A DNA stretch of 64,000 nt from Telluria_A sp036402435. GTDB lineage: Bacteria > Pseudomonadota > Gammaproteobacteria > Burkholderiales > Burkholderiaceae_D. This document shows positions 32,217-42,310 of this stretch, piece by piece. The stretch lies in NCBI GenBank assembly GCA_036402435.1, contig DASWSX010000120.1:1-64000 (forward strand), read 5' to 3'. A program made the translations under genes and the position numbers. Each line of letters opens with the position of its first letter. Position 1 is the stretch's first letter. The notes below the pieces were generated by a model, which was not told the DNA's origin, searched no databases, and saw only the letters and a list, made by a program, of their open reading frames with translations.

Positions 32217-33431
32217 ATGAAACCATTCCTGCGCACCCTCCACCTCTGGACCGGACTGACCTTCGGCGCGATCCTGGTCGTGCTCGGCCTGACTGGCTCG
32301 GCCCTCAGCTGGTTCCATGAGCTCGACAGCATGCTCAATCCTGGCCTGCTGCAGGTGGCGCCGCCGGCCGGGGTTCAGGCAGGCGCAGCGCTGCGGCTGG
32401 CGCCGGCGCAGGTGCAGGCGGCGGCCGACGCGCTGCTCGCCGATCCGCGCTACGGGCGGCCGAGCATGATCGAAACGCCGGAGCGGGCCGGCGACGTGTT
32501 CGTCGCGTGGTACCGCCCTGTCCCGGGCGGCGGCGCGGCATGGAGCCAGCCGGTCACGCGCCAGGTCATGGTCGACCCTGCCACCCTCCAGGTCACGGGC
32601 GAGCGCAACTGGGGCGAGGCCGGCCTGTCGCGCCCGCTGTTGATGCCGACGCTGTTCCATATCCACCGTTACCTTGTCGCGGGCGATGTCGGCAAGGTGG
32701 TGATTGCGGTGACCGGCGTGTCGCTGTTGCTGATGACGCTGACAGGAATCATCCTGTGGTGGCCGCGCATGGCGCGTTCGGCAATCTGGAAAGCCATCAC
32801 GGTGCGCCATGGCGGTTCGTGGCCGCGTTTCAGTTTCCAGTTGCACCGTGCCGGCGGATTCTTTGCTGCGCCGATGCTGCTGGTGACTGCGTTCTCGGGT
32901 GTGCACTTCAACATGCCGGCTTGGTCGACGCCTGCCATCAAGGCCGTTGCACAGGTATCGCCGAATGCAAAGCTGACCAACGCAAGTGCACCCTCGGCCA
33001 GAGGAATTTCCGTGGCGGACGCGGTAGCGGCTGCCCAGAAGCAGTATTCGGAAGGCCGCGTGTCACGCCTGTCTTTCCCAGCGAAGGCGACGCTTCCGTT
33101 CGAGGCGCGCGTGCGTCAACCGGGCGAATTGCGGATGGGACCCGGAGCGACGCGGATCAGCATCGACTCCGGCGATGGCGCGGTGTTGCGCGTGATCGAC
33201 CCGGTGACGGCGAAAAGCGGCGACAAGTTCATCAGCTGGCTGTTCCCGCTGCATACAGGTGAAGCGTTCGGCATGGCCGGGCGCGTGTTCATCAGCCTGT
33301 TCGGCTTCGTGCCGCTGGCGTTCTTTGTGACCGGGCTGGTGATCTGGCTGAAGGTAAGAAGAAAGCCGCTGAACGTGCGTTCACCGGCTGTCAAAGCTAT
33401 TGACTGCTGGCGGGAACGAATTCCTCCATGA
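32217..33431 (+). CDS. PepSY-associated transmembrane protein (PiuB-like)
   Basis: A 404-residue inner-membrane protein with an N-terminal helix (LHLWTGLTFGAILVVLGLTGSALSW), a periplasmic PepSY part, two central helices (VVIAVTGVSLLLMTLTGIILWWP) and a C-terminal helix (LFGFVPLAFFVTGLVIWLKV). The HRAG and HIHRYL His residues could bind haem, as in FpvG/PiuB-type ferric siderophore reductases. Divergent from the siderophore receptor and sharing its candidate Fur sites, it probably reduces ferric siderophore. Its 3' end overlaps the convergent DUF885 gene by 35 bases. Confidence 0.9.
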   Translation: MKPFLRTLHLWTGLTFGAILVVLGLTGSALSWFHELDSMLNPGLLQVAPPAGVQAGAALRLAPAQVQAAADALLADPRYGRPSMIETPERAGDVFVAWYRPVPGGGAAWSQPVTRQVMVDPATLQVTGERNWGEAGLSRPLLMPTLFHIHRYLVAGDVGKVVIAVTGVSLLLMTLTGIILWWPRMARSAIWKAITVRHGGSWPRFSFQLHRAGGFFAAPMLLVTAFSGVHFNMPAWSTPAIKAVAQVSPNAKLTNASAPSARGISVADAVAAAQKQYSEGRVSRLSFPAKATLPFEARVRQPGELRMGPGATRISIDSGDGAVLRVIDPVTAKSGDKFISWLFPLHTGEAFGMAGRVFISLFGFVPLAFFVTGLVIWLKVRRKPLNVRSPAVKAIDCWRERIPP

Positions 33432-35190
33432 CTGCCTTGCGCAGCAGCGCCGGTGGAACCAGGCCCTGGGCCAGCACGAAGTCGTTGAACGCCTTGCGGT
33501 TGAACTTCTTGCGCAACGCCACCTCGGCCGCCTGGCGCGTTTCCATCAGGCGCTGGTAACCATAGAAATACGATGTTGCCTGGCCCGGCGAACGGAAGGT
33601 GTAGCGTTGCATTTCCTGGGTAGCCATCCCTTCGGACATTCCCACCTCATCCATCAGGAACGCCTTCACGCCGTCCGGCGAAATCTCGCCGAGGTTGACC
33701 ATCGGGTCGAGGAAAGCGCGGGCGGCGCGCAGCATGCGGGCCTGCAGGGCGAACAGCTGGCCGTCGAGCGGTTCGTAAGGCTGCATTTCCGCCTCGGCAT
33801 ACAGCGCCCATCCTTCGACGTTGACGCTGTTGAAAGCGAACACGGCGCGCGCGGTCGATACGCCGGTTTCGATCATTTTCGCGAACTGCAGTTCATGGCC
33901 CGGACGGGCTTCGTGCGCGGTGATCGACCACGTGCCGGCCTGGTGGGTAAAGTCGTCGAAGGCCAGCGTCTTGCCGGAGGCGTCCGGCGGGGTGCCGGTG
34001 GTCAGCACGAATTCGCCGTATTCGCCGGTGTTGCCGATGAGCCGGGGCGGATTCATGTGCGGCGCCGGGCTGCGCGCATTCTCGGCAGGACTGGCCAGGC
34101 GGATCAGCGCCTTGCGCGACGGCATGGTGACGATATCCTGCTTGCGCACGGCCTCTTCGATCTGGGCCAGGCGCTCGGCGTACAGCGGCATCACCTTGTC
34201 CGTCGGGATCTGTTCCTTTTTCAGTTCGAGCATGACGGCGCGGTAGTCGGCGTTCGGCAAGTTGCGTTCGCGGGCGATCAGTCCGGCCGTGATATTCATC
34301 TGGTTGCGGATTTCGGCGAACGACGTGAGCGCCTTGGCAATCAGTTCCTGGGGTCCGATGTCCACGCCGTATTGCTTCAGGTTATTGGCATACACCTCAG
34401 GCGGCAGGCGGTGCCCGGTTCGCGCCAGTGGCAAGATCTTCGCCTTGACCTGCTCGTTGTACGCCGTCAGCTGTTTTTCCAGTACCGCGAAAGTTGGCTC
34501 CCAGCCCTGCAGATCGCTCTTGGCCAGCAGGTCTTTCATGCCCTTGATCAGGGTCGGACCGTTATTGATGGCCTGCTCCACTTCGCCCTTGTAGGGGCCA
34601 AGCAGTTTCTTGTTCGCTTTCAGGCGCTCCTGCAGGCGTTCGCTGGCCAGTTCGGTGGCCGGACGATACCCTTTTGCCAGGCCGGCATATTTCTCCAGGC
34701 GGACCAGCAGTGTTTTCTGGCGTTCCTTCGGGATACGCGGGTCGAGTGTCGACCTCACCACGCCGAAGATCGTTTTCGGCAGGTCGTTATAGGGCAGGAA
34801 GTATTTGCGGTTCAGCGCGGCGGAACGCATCTGGTCCTTCGCGCTGCCGATCAGGATTTCCAGGTCCTGCCTGACCTTCTGGTCCGTTTCCGCTTTCAGG
34901 CGTTTTTCCAGCTCGGCGATGACCGCGCGCGTGTCCTTATTGGCCGCGTCGAACTGGTCGCGCGACAGGTCGGTGATCTGCTCGTCGAAACCCTCGACGC
35001 CAAGCGAACTGGCGCCCTCCGGCGAGTATTTGGCGGCAACGTTCAACAACAGCCTGGCGTTGGCATTGCTCTTGGTAACCCAAGCCAGCTCGGCGGCCGC
35101 GACTGGCAGCGAAAGGATGGACAGTGCCAGGGCGCCAACCAGGGCGCGGGCTTTCAGGTGCGGGATCGGCATAAATTCCTTTAGTGACAT
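33397..35190 (-). CDS. DUF885 family protein (putative exported metallopeptidase)
   Basis: A 597-residue exported protein with a signal peptide (ALVGALALSILSLPVAAAE). The family signature SITAHEARPGHELQFA contains a gluzincin-like HExxxGH motif, and FNSVNVEGWALYAEAEMQ supplies a downstream Glu as a third ligand; both resemble M32-type carboxypeptidases. Function is inferred only. A shorter start at the second Met (MPIPHL...) is possible. Confidence 0.9.
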   Translation of the reverse strand: MSLKEFMPIPHLKARALVGALALSILSLPVAAAELAWVTKSNANARLLLNVAAKYSPEGASSLGVEGFDEQITDLSRDQFDAANKDTRAVIAELEKRLKAETDQKVRQDLEILIGSAKDQMRSAALNRKYFLPYNDLPKTIFGVVRSTLDPRIPKERQKTLLVRLEKYAGLAKGYRPATELASERLQERLKANKKLLGPYKGEVEQAINNGPTLIKGMKDLLAKSDLQGWEPTFAVLEKQLTAYNEQVKAKILPLARTGHRLPPEVYANNLKQYGVDIGPQELIAKALTSFAEIRNQMNITAGLIARERNLPNADYRAVMLELKKEQIPTDKVMPLYAERLAQIEEAVRKQDIVTMPSRKALIRLASPAENARSPAPHMNPPRLIGNTGEYGEFVLTTGTPPDASGKTLAFDDFTHQAGTWSITAHEARPGHELQFAKMIETGVSTARAVFAFNSVNVEGWALYAEAEMQPYEPLDGQLFALQARMLRAARAFLDPMVNLGEISPDGVKAFLMDEVGMSEGMATQEMQRYTFRSPGQATSYFYGYQRLMETRQAAEVALRKKFNRKAFNDFVLAQGLVPPALLRKAVMEEFVPASSQ

Positions 35191-35304
35191 CAGAATGGCG
35201 CGGCGAAGTCAGCGCGACGGTTAGCAGCAAGGAGTATAGGAGGATTCTTGCGAGCATCGCAAGTGCCGGAGGCGGCGAGGACTTTCTGTTCTGCGAAGAC
35301 CAAA

Positions 35305-35328
35305 TAAAAAACCGGCTTGCGCCGGTTT
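35305..35328 (-). terminator. Rho-independent terminator of the lipoprotein gene
   Basis: On the minus strand a short stem (ACCGGC with GCCGGT, loop of four) is followed by a T run ending near 35305. It lies 65 bases past the stop of the lipoprotein gene at 35393. Confidence 0.85.
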
Positions 35329-35392
35329 CTTAAGAAGTTATGCCTTCACGGGCGGCAGCCGTGCCGCCCGTCGATCCTGATGTTACTTGCTT

Positions 35393-35974
35393 TTATTGGG
35401 CGACGACATGGTCGGCACCGGTCGGGCCGCCGACGGCTTTGTCATAGTTGGCAATGACGTAGCTGCTGGCGAGGTTGGCGACGCGGGTCAGCATCAGGTT
35501 GTCCATCGTTCCCAGGGTGAAGCCGCCAGCCATGGCATTTGCGCGCTGGAAGAACTCCGGCGTGGCGATCACCTTGCCGGTCTGATCCGTAACAGTCACG
35601 CGCATCAACACGCCCGAGCTGCCAGCCAGTGGGCCCAGGAAGACGCGCTTGGTGCTGCTCTTGAACGACAGCTCTTCGACGATAGGCTGGACGGTGAGCG
35701 TACGGCCATTGGCCGGGCGGCTGTTCCATCGTTGCACCGACGGCGACAGATCCTTGTCCAGGTTCGCTGCGATCTTGGCCAACGCATTCGCGTTGCCTTG
35801 GTAACCCTGAGCGAACATAACCGGCTTGACATCGATACGACCGTACGCCGAGAACGCCTGCGCAGGAGGTGGATTCTGGGTAGTCGAAGCCTTGATGTTG
35901 GTGGCGCAGCCCTGCAGGCCGGCGACTGTCAGCGCCAAAGCGGCGACGAGGAGAGTACGACGAAATGTTTTCAT
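35393..35974 (-). CDS. Lipoprotein of unknown function (193 aa)
   Basis: A 193-residue lipoprotein with the lipobox LTVAGLQGC (acylated Cys at about residue 23). The mature part has a strand-helix pattern and a C-terminal helical region, LMLTRVANLASSYVIANYDKA. It resembles DUF4410-type outer-membrane lipoproteins, but weakly. The ATG at 35974 is chosen over an upstream start because the signal peptide begins there. A terminator follows the gene. Confidence 0.75.
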   Translation of the reverse strand: MKTFRRTLLVAALALTVAGLQGCATNIKASTTQNPPPAQAFSAYGRIDVKPVMFAQGYQGNANALAKIAANLDKDLSPSVQRWNSRPANGRTLTVQPIVEELSFKSSTKRVFLGPLAGSSGVLMRVTVTDQTGKVIATPEFFQRANAMAGGFTLGTMDNLMLTRVANLASSYVIANYDKAVGGPTGADHVVAQ

Positions 35975-36120
35975 TTTTGGCTCGTCAGTGTGAAGGAATG
36001 TCGCTCGAGAATAGCGACTAATAATCATAGCATCTTATTTCAATTTGGCAACTATTCCATAACGATTGGAATTGTTTTCGGGAGGGGGACCGCGGCGGCG
36101 GAGCGTGCAGTCCCGGAGAG

Positions 36121-36615
36121 TTATGAGCCGACGTAGGGCATCGTCACGTCGGCCGTCATCAGCAGGCCGTCACCGAACCTGGACCCGGTCGCGCCCCCGA
36201 GGATGTCGTCGATCATCCGCATGCGTATCACGACCCGGACAAACTGCGGTGTACTGAGTCCGTCGCAGGTTATTCCGTCGCATTGCACAGTGACGGACCA
36301 GGGAGTCGACTCCCGGTGCAAGTCGCCCATTTCCTCATCGACGATGTCAAACGCGACATCGGTCGCCTGGGAAACGCGGGTAAAACTCCTCATGTCGCTC
36401 ATTTTCATGCTCGCCATGTAGCGAGCCGAATCATGGGCAGCTTTCTGCATCACGGTATAGTGCCAAAACGTGCGCCCGAACAGGAGTGCCAGTGCCAGCA
36501 TCAGGACAAGAAATGGCAAGATAATTGCAAGCTCGACAGCGGCTACGCCACGCTGGAAGCGGTGCGTGGCACCACTCTGGCGGCGTCCGGTGTACATCGG
36601 ATTTTTCAAGCTCAT
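36121..36615 (-). CDS. TadE-family pseudopilin-like protein, isolated
   Basis: A 164-residue protein with the TadE-type N-terminus: a basic leader, then RGVAAVELAIILPFLVLMLALALLFG, where Glu at the fifth position after the Gly fits type IV pilin-like processing. The rest is a soluble domain with conserved tail features (SVTVQCDGITC). Usually tadE lies beside tadF, tadA and cpaF; none is within the window, so this is an isolated gene. Confidence 0.75.
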   Translation of the reverse strand: MSLKNPMYTGRRQSGATHRFQRGVAAVELAIILPFLVLMLALALLFGRTFWHYTVMQKAAHDSARYMASMKMSDMRSFTRVSQATDVAFDIVDEEMGDLHRESTPWSVTVQCDGITCDGLSTPQFVRVVIRMRMIDDILGGATGSRFGDGLLMTADVTMPYVGS

Positions 36616-36779
36616 GTCATCCCCAGGGTCGCAAGCAACGCGCAGCGGGTGTGCGGGGTCGCTATCAGAGCCATACTAAATAGTAGAGTTTGGGAAGGAT
36701 TGACACAGAACAACAGTAGCAACCGCGATCCCGGGCCGGGCAGCGAAGGTGCGGCCGGGGTGATGCACGGGTCGCAGGT

Positions 36780-36809
36780 AAAAAAAAAGCTCCCGATCGG
36801 GAGCTTTTT
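36780..36809 (-). terminator. Terminator after tRNA-Ser
   Basis: A self-complementary stem, GCTCCCGATCGGGAGC (36789-36804), is followed on the minus strand by a run of nine T residues at 36780-36788. It lies ten bases past the CCA end of the tRNA gene. Confidence 0.9.
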
Positions 36810-36817
36810 CTCTGCTA

Positions 36818-36909
<92 letters not shown>

Positions 36910-37080
36910 GGTGTTCTATTCGAGCTCTTGGCCAGCTAAGCAGCACAAGCGTGGTCTGGTAAATCTTCTAACTAAGTTCGCTTACTGCGGCGAAGACAAG
37001 ATTATAGACAAGCCCCGCAAAAAACGGAAGAGCGAAATTCAAAAATAATCGAATATTTTCCTCTTCCGCAACTTTTCCGA

Positions 37081-38376
<1,296 letters not shown>

Positions 38377-38486
38377 TTGTCGGGGCTGGCAGAATGTGGC
38401 GAAACCGCAATTGTACCAAGCCGACAGGCATTTCCTGCGAGTTTCACGCTGCGTCTGGCAGCGCCTTGCCCGCCACTTCGTTTCGA

Positions 38487-38687
38487 TCAATCGAGCTGCG
38501 CTTTTTCGGCCGCAGTCAGGCGCTTGCCCTTGATGACGACGACCTGCATGCTGGCGTCGGAAGCCGCGGCAACCTGCACCGCTTTGGTGGCGCGGTATTG
38601 CGGCACTTCAGCCGTCGCGTAGGCGGCAAAGGTGCACAGGACGGTGGCTGCGAGGAAGACGGCTTCGGCGTTTTTACGGATGTTCAT
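38487..38687 (-). CDS. Small secreted protein (66 aa)
   Basis: A 66-residue protein with a signal peptide (NAEAVFLAATVLCTFAAYATA) and a short mature part of about 40 residues ending KGKRLTAAEKAQLD. AGGAGC lies upstream of the ATG. Function unknown. It is the first gene of the accessory stretch between serS and rarA. Confidence 0.7.
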   Translation of the reverse strand: MNIRKNAEAVFLAATVLCTFAAYATAEVPQYRATKAVQVAAASDASMQVVVIKGKRLTAAEKAQLD

Positions 38688-38888
38688 GGTCTGCTCCTGG
38701 TGGGTGAGGCGAGTTGGTATGGTGGTACTTTAGCCATCCGCCTCGCCCGTAGCCACCGGCTTGCGATGAAGCGCGTGAATCGCGGGACGAGTTGCAAAAA
38801 TCCGGGACTGGAGGTGTTCCGTTTGATCGCTCGCAACTGCTTTGCCGCAAGCCTCACTAGCATGGGACGATATTGCGCAAGGCAGCCC

Positions 38889-39494
38889 ATGTCCACCCTC
38901 GCCACGACCATTCGCCACCTGTCATGGGTAGCCGTCCTCGCTGTCCCTGCCTGTGGCAGCGCTGCGCAGGCGACTGAGGCGATCGGGCGCGAATGGAGCG
39001 AGTGCGCGCGCCCGCAGTTCGCGGCGGTCATGGTCGCACTTGATAAGGGGCTCGGCGGCTATGCCATCGAAGTGGACGGAGAGCCCTACTGGATCGCGAT
39101 GGTTGAACGCGCTACATATGTATTGCAACTGGCCGGGACGCGCGAAGCGATTGCGCGCATCAAGATCAGCCGCCCTCCGCTTGCCGACTTCGACGAACAG
39201 GCAGGATGGCGCGAACGCTGGCTTCAGGAGGTGGCGGCGCGCTCCGCGGTGGGAATGGAGCGCCGCATGCTGGCGGGAGGAGCCGAGCTCCTGTCCGTGA
39301 CGAAAGACACCGTGGCCGGCAAGTATGTCGGCGTGTCTTTGATAGTGGATCGACAGCGCAAGGTATTTGCCGAACTGGACTGGCGCCGCATGGAGCGCCA
39401 TGCCAGTCCGGCAGACGTCAGCAATTTACAGGAAACGGTATGGCGGCAACTGCTGCCGTGTGCGTTCCCTGCGGTTGCATCAGCCGGCGGTTAG
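38889..39494 (+). CDS. Exported hypothetical protein (201 aa)
   Basis: A 201-residue protein with a signal-like N-terminus (HLSWVAVLAVPACGSAAQA) and a mature domain of mixed alpha/beta type (FAAVMVALDKGLGGYAIEVDGEPYWIAMVE). I see no catalytic motif. Its 3' end overlaps the 3' end of the next, opposite-strand gene by four bases. Function unknown. Confidence 0.6.
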   Translation: MSTLATTIRHLSWVAVLAVPACGSAAQATEAIGREWSECARPQFAAVMVALDKGLGGYAIEVDGEPYWIAMVERATYVLQLAGTREAIARIKISRPPLADFDEQAGWRERWLQEVAARSAVGMERRMLAGGAELLSVTKDTVAGKYVGVSLIVDRQRKVFAELDWRRMERHASPADVSNLQETVWRQLLPCAFPAVASAGG

Positions 39495-40162
39495 GAGAAG
39501 CTGACTTCCACTGGCTTCGAGTCGACCTTTACTGCAGGCACTTCGATGTTCGCGCCCTTGGCCAGCTTGCCAACGCCGACCATGAAGCCGCCCGCATCGC
39601 TGACAACGCGACCCAGCACAGGCAGCGAGTCTTTCACCGGCATCATCTTGGTCACGTTCATCGGATTCGAGCCCGCTTTCTGCAGCAGCGACTGGCCGGT
39701 CTTGGTCAGCACCACTGCCTGCAGGCTGCCGATGCCGAAGTTCATCAGCGCGTCGCCGATCTGCTTCTTCTTGGCCGCGTCCAGCTTGCCCATCAGTTCC
39801 TTGGCTTCGCCCGACTTCACGAGGCGCTCAAGCTCTGCCGCATTCGATTCATACAGTTCGTTCAGCTTCGCGTGCTTTTCTTTAGCGTTCGTGAGCGCGT
39901 TGGCTGCGGCGAACGCCGCGCGGCTGGCTTCGCTATCGCCGGCCGACTTAAACGCGGCGTTGATGGCGATGACCGAACGGCTGGTCATTTCGCGCAGGGC
40001 GTTACTCTGGCTGACGAAGGCGTTAATGTCGGCGCTGATGTCGGCGCTGCCAGCCGTGTTTTTCGCGCCAAGCATGCCACCCAGGCCGCCCAGCTGGGCG
40101 TGCGCTGCGGAAGCGGTCAACAGGCAGGCGGTCAGTACAGCAACATTACGGATTTTGGTCAT
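39491..40162 (-). CDS. Exported hypothetical protein, last gene of a four-gene operon (223 aa)
   Basis: A 223-residue exported protein (signal AVLTACLLTASAAHA) with a Gly-rich start (QLGGLGGMLG) and a mainly helical mature part with amphipathic stretches (ALTNAKEKHAKLNELYESN). It starts 12 bases after the stop of the 711-residue gene, with AAGGGAAAT before the ATG. Probably a periplasmic component of the same system. No known family recognised. Confidence 0.75.
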   Translation of the reverse strand: MTKIRNVAVLTACLLTASAAHAQLGGLGGMLGAKNTAGSADISADINAFVSQSNALREMTSRSVIAINAAFKSAGDSEASRAAFAAANALTNAKEKHAKLNELYESNAAELERLVKSGEAKELMGKLDAAKKKQIGDALMNFGIGSLQAVVLTKTGQSLLQKAGSNPMNVTKMMPVKDSLPVLGRVVSDAGGFMVGVGKLAKGANIEVPAVKVDSKPVEVSFS

Positions 40163-40174
40163 TTTGGATTTCCC

Positions 40175-42310
40175 TTAGTTTTGGTTAAGTTTATTGATGA
40201 GATCGGACTGCATGGACAGTCCATTGCCTAACTGCTTGTAGCCGTAGTACGTGCTCTTGTTTGCCGAAGGGAAGCCGCTGTATTCGGTCTTCAATCCGGC
40301 GCTGATGCTTTTATAAACTTCGGTACCCTTTTTCAGCCGCGTCACCAGGCCCATCGTCACGGTGGCCTTGCAGTTGTCGGCGCTTTCACAGGTGGCGGCG
40401 TCCTCGCGGATCACGTAGCCGGGCTGGCTGCATACGTCGATGTCCGGGCGCTTGACCTGCAGGTCGAACAGGCCGAGCCCGAGCAGCTGGTTGGCCGTGT
40501 CGTAAAACGCTGGATCGCCGATGTGGCTGGCGAACTTTTTCGACTGGTACAGCGCGTGGCGCACCAGCGGCGCGAGGTATGGGGCGTCAACCAGGTTGTT
40601 CTGCCCGATGAACGGTCCCTCGTCGCAGTCGACAACCCTGGTCACACCCGGTACCGCCTGGGCGTACAAACGCACCAGGTCGCCCCGGCGCGGCGCCGGC
40701 AGGGCCGGGTTCGTGGCCGAATACGGCAGGCCCAGCAACTCACCGTCGGCCAGAAGGTCGGCCGCGCCGGCACTCGTCTCGAGGTCGAGCATCGCAGGCT
40801 TGCCGCGCACCATGGCGTCGAGCGGATGGAGTACCGTAAAGCTCAGTTTCTCCGACGCCGGCATGCCCGCCAGCCCATCGACCCAGATGCGCTGCTGGTC
40901 GACCTTGACCACCTTGTAGTCCTTCGGCGCGAAGCGGACTTTCGCGATGAAGTTCTGCGCCAGCTTTGCCGTCGCGTTCTTCAGCGACACTTCCTTGGCT
41001 TCCGCGAAGCCGAGGCCGGCGCCGTTGACCTTGTCGATCGCATAGTCGTTGTCGCCCGCTTCCGAATAGATCACCTTGCCGAACTGGTCGATCACCTGCG
41101 CCGTGACCAGCGTGTGGAATCGTTCCGATGTCTTGGTCCCGCCCGCGCCCGACAGGATCGCCAGCGGCGTCAGCACCGGCGTGAAGCGCAGGAAGAAGTC
41201 AGGCGGATCCTTGCGCTCGCCGGAAGCCTGGGTCATGCTCGGGTACTTCTGCCACGTGACGCAGTTGGCCGAACGCGTCACCAGTTCCTTGGTCTGCGTG
41301 AAATGGACGTCCACCGGGCTCAACTGGAATGAGGCGTTGAAACCGATGTCGCGCGCAAAGATGTCCGATACCGCGCTCGCCATTTCATTGCCCGGTCCGG
41401 CATTCACCACCGGCATCAGGCGCGGCTTGCGGCTGTCGTCGGCCGCGGTCTCGAACACGAAGGTCAGGCTGTCGCCCACCGAGACCTCGCCGGCGACCGG
41501 CTTGACCACGGCGTAGCCGCTGTCGGCATACAGCACGTCGAAGATGTATGCCTTTCCTGCGGCGTCGCGCGCTTCGACCTGCTCGCCCTTGGCGAAACCG
41601 GCCTCGATGCCCTGGTCGGCGACGAAGAATTTCCCATCCCTGCCCACCAGCTTGACGACCACGTCCTTCGGGTTGAAGGCGGCGCGCGCGGATGCGACCA
41701 GGCTGCCGACCTGCGCCGTGATGTTTTTCATCAGTTGTGCGCGGATGACGCCATCGGCGGCGCCGGATGCATATTCGGCCTTGCTGAAGCGGAAGGGCGA
41801 ATACGCCGTCTCGCTCATCGTGTAGACCACCTTGGCCAGGTTCGGCTTGACGAACTGAAGGCTCAGCGTCACCGGGATCAGCACTTCGATGTTGTCGCCC
41901 TTGACGACTTCGTACAGCGAGGCGCGGGTGACGCCGACCACGACCGCGTAGGTATCGGCTACGTTGAACGATGGCGCCTGGCGGCACTGCCCGTCGTTAT
42001 CGTTGATGAATTTGTAGCCGCTGCCGATGTTGGTGTCGTACACCTGCTTCGGATGGACCAGCGAGCCCGGATAAGCCTGCCCCAGCTGCGCCACGAAATG
42101 GTCGACCATCGCGCGCTGCGCCTGCCTGCCCGGCTCGCCGCCGAACAGGCGGTCCACCACGCGCGCGTCGACCAGCGGCCGCGCAGCCCTGCCCTCGGCC
42201 GACACGCCCTCGATCTCCTGCACGGGAAACAGGTAGAACGGAGCGGCTGCCGCGCTGGACCATGCGGCCAGTCCGAAGACCAGCGCCGCGATGCGCCGTG
42301 AGACGACCAT
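40175..42310 (-). CDS. Exported hypothetical protein of the four-gene operon (711 aa)
   Basis: A 711-residue exported protein starting at ATG 42310 (signal RIAALVFGLAAWSSAAAA). Two-thirds of it looks like secreted beta-rich domains; one region, FFVADQGIEAGFAKGEQVEARDAAGK, resembles the C-terminal domain of the flagellar protein FlgT, only weakly. Conserved Cys near the end (CSQPGYVIRE, CESADNC) suggest disulfides. Its start is fused to the stop of the gene upstream (TGATG), so the two are translationally coupled. No known family recognised with confidence. Confidence 0.75.
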   Translation of the reverse strand: MVVSRRIAALVFGLAAWSSAAAAPFYLFPVQEIEGVSAEGRAARPLVDARVVDRLFGGEPGRQAQRAMVDHFVAQLGQAYPGSLVHPKQVYDTNIGSGYKFINDNDGQCRQAPSFNVADTYAVVVGVTRASLYEVVKGDNIEVLIPVTLSLQFVKPNLAKVVYTMSETAYSPFRFSKAEYASGAADGVIRAQLMKNITAQVGSLVASARAAFNPKDVVVKLVGRDGKFFVADQGIEAGFAKGEQVEARDAAGKAYIFDVLYADSGYAVVKPVAGEVSVGDSLTFVFETAADDSRKPRLMPVVNAGPGNEMASAVSDIFARDIGFNASFQLSPVDVHFTQTKELVTRSANCVTWQKYPSMTQASGERKDPPDFFLRFTPVLTPLAILSGAGGTKTSERFHTLVTAQVIDQFGKVIYSEAGDNDYAIDKVNGAGLGFAEAKEVSLKNATAKLAQNFIAKVRFAPKDYKVVKVDQQRIWVDGLAGMPASEKLSFTVLHPLDAMVRGKPAMLDLETSAGAADLLADGELLGLPYSATNPALPAPRRGDLVRLYAQAVPGVTRVVDCDEGPFIGQNNLVDAPYLAPLVRHALYQSKKFASHIGDPAFYDTANQLLGLGLFDLQVKRPDIDVCSQPGYVIREDAATCESADNCKATVTMGLVTRLKKGTEVYKSISAGLKTEYSGFPSANKSTYYGYKQLGNGLSMQSDLINKLNQN

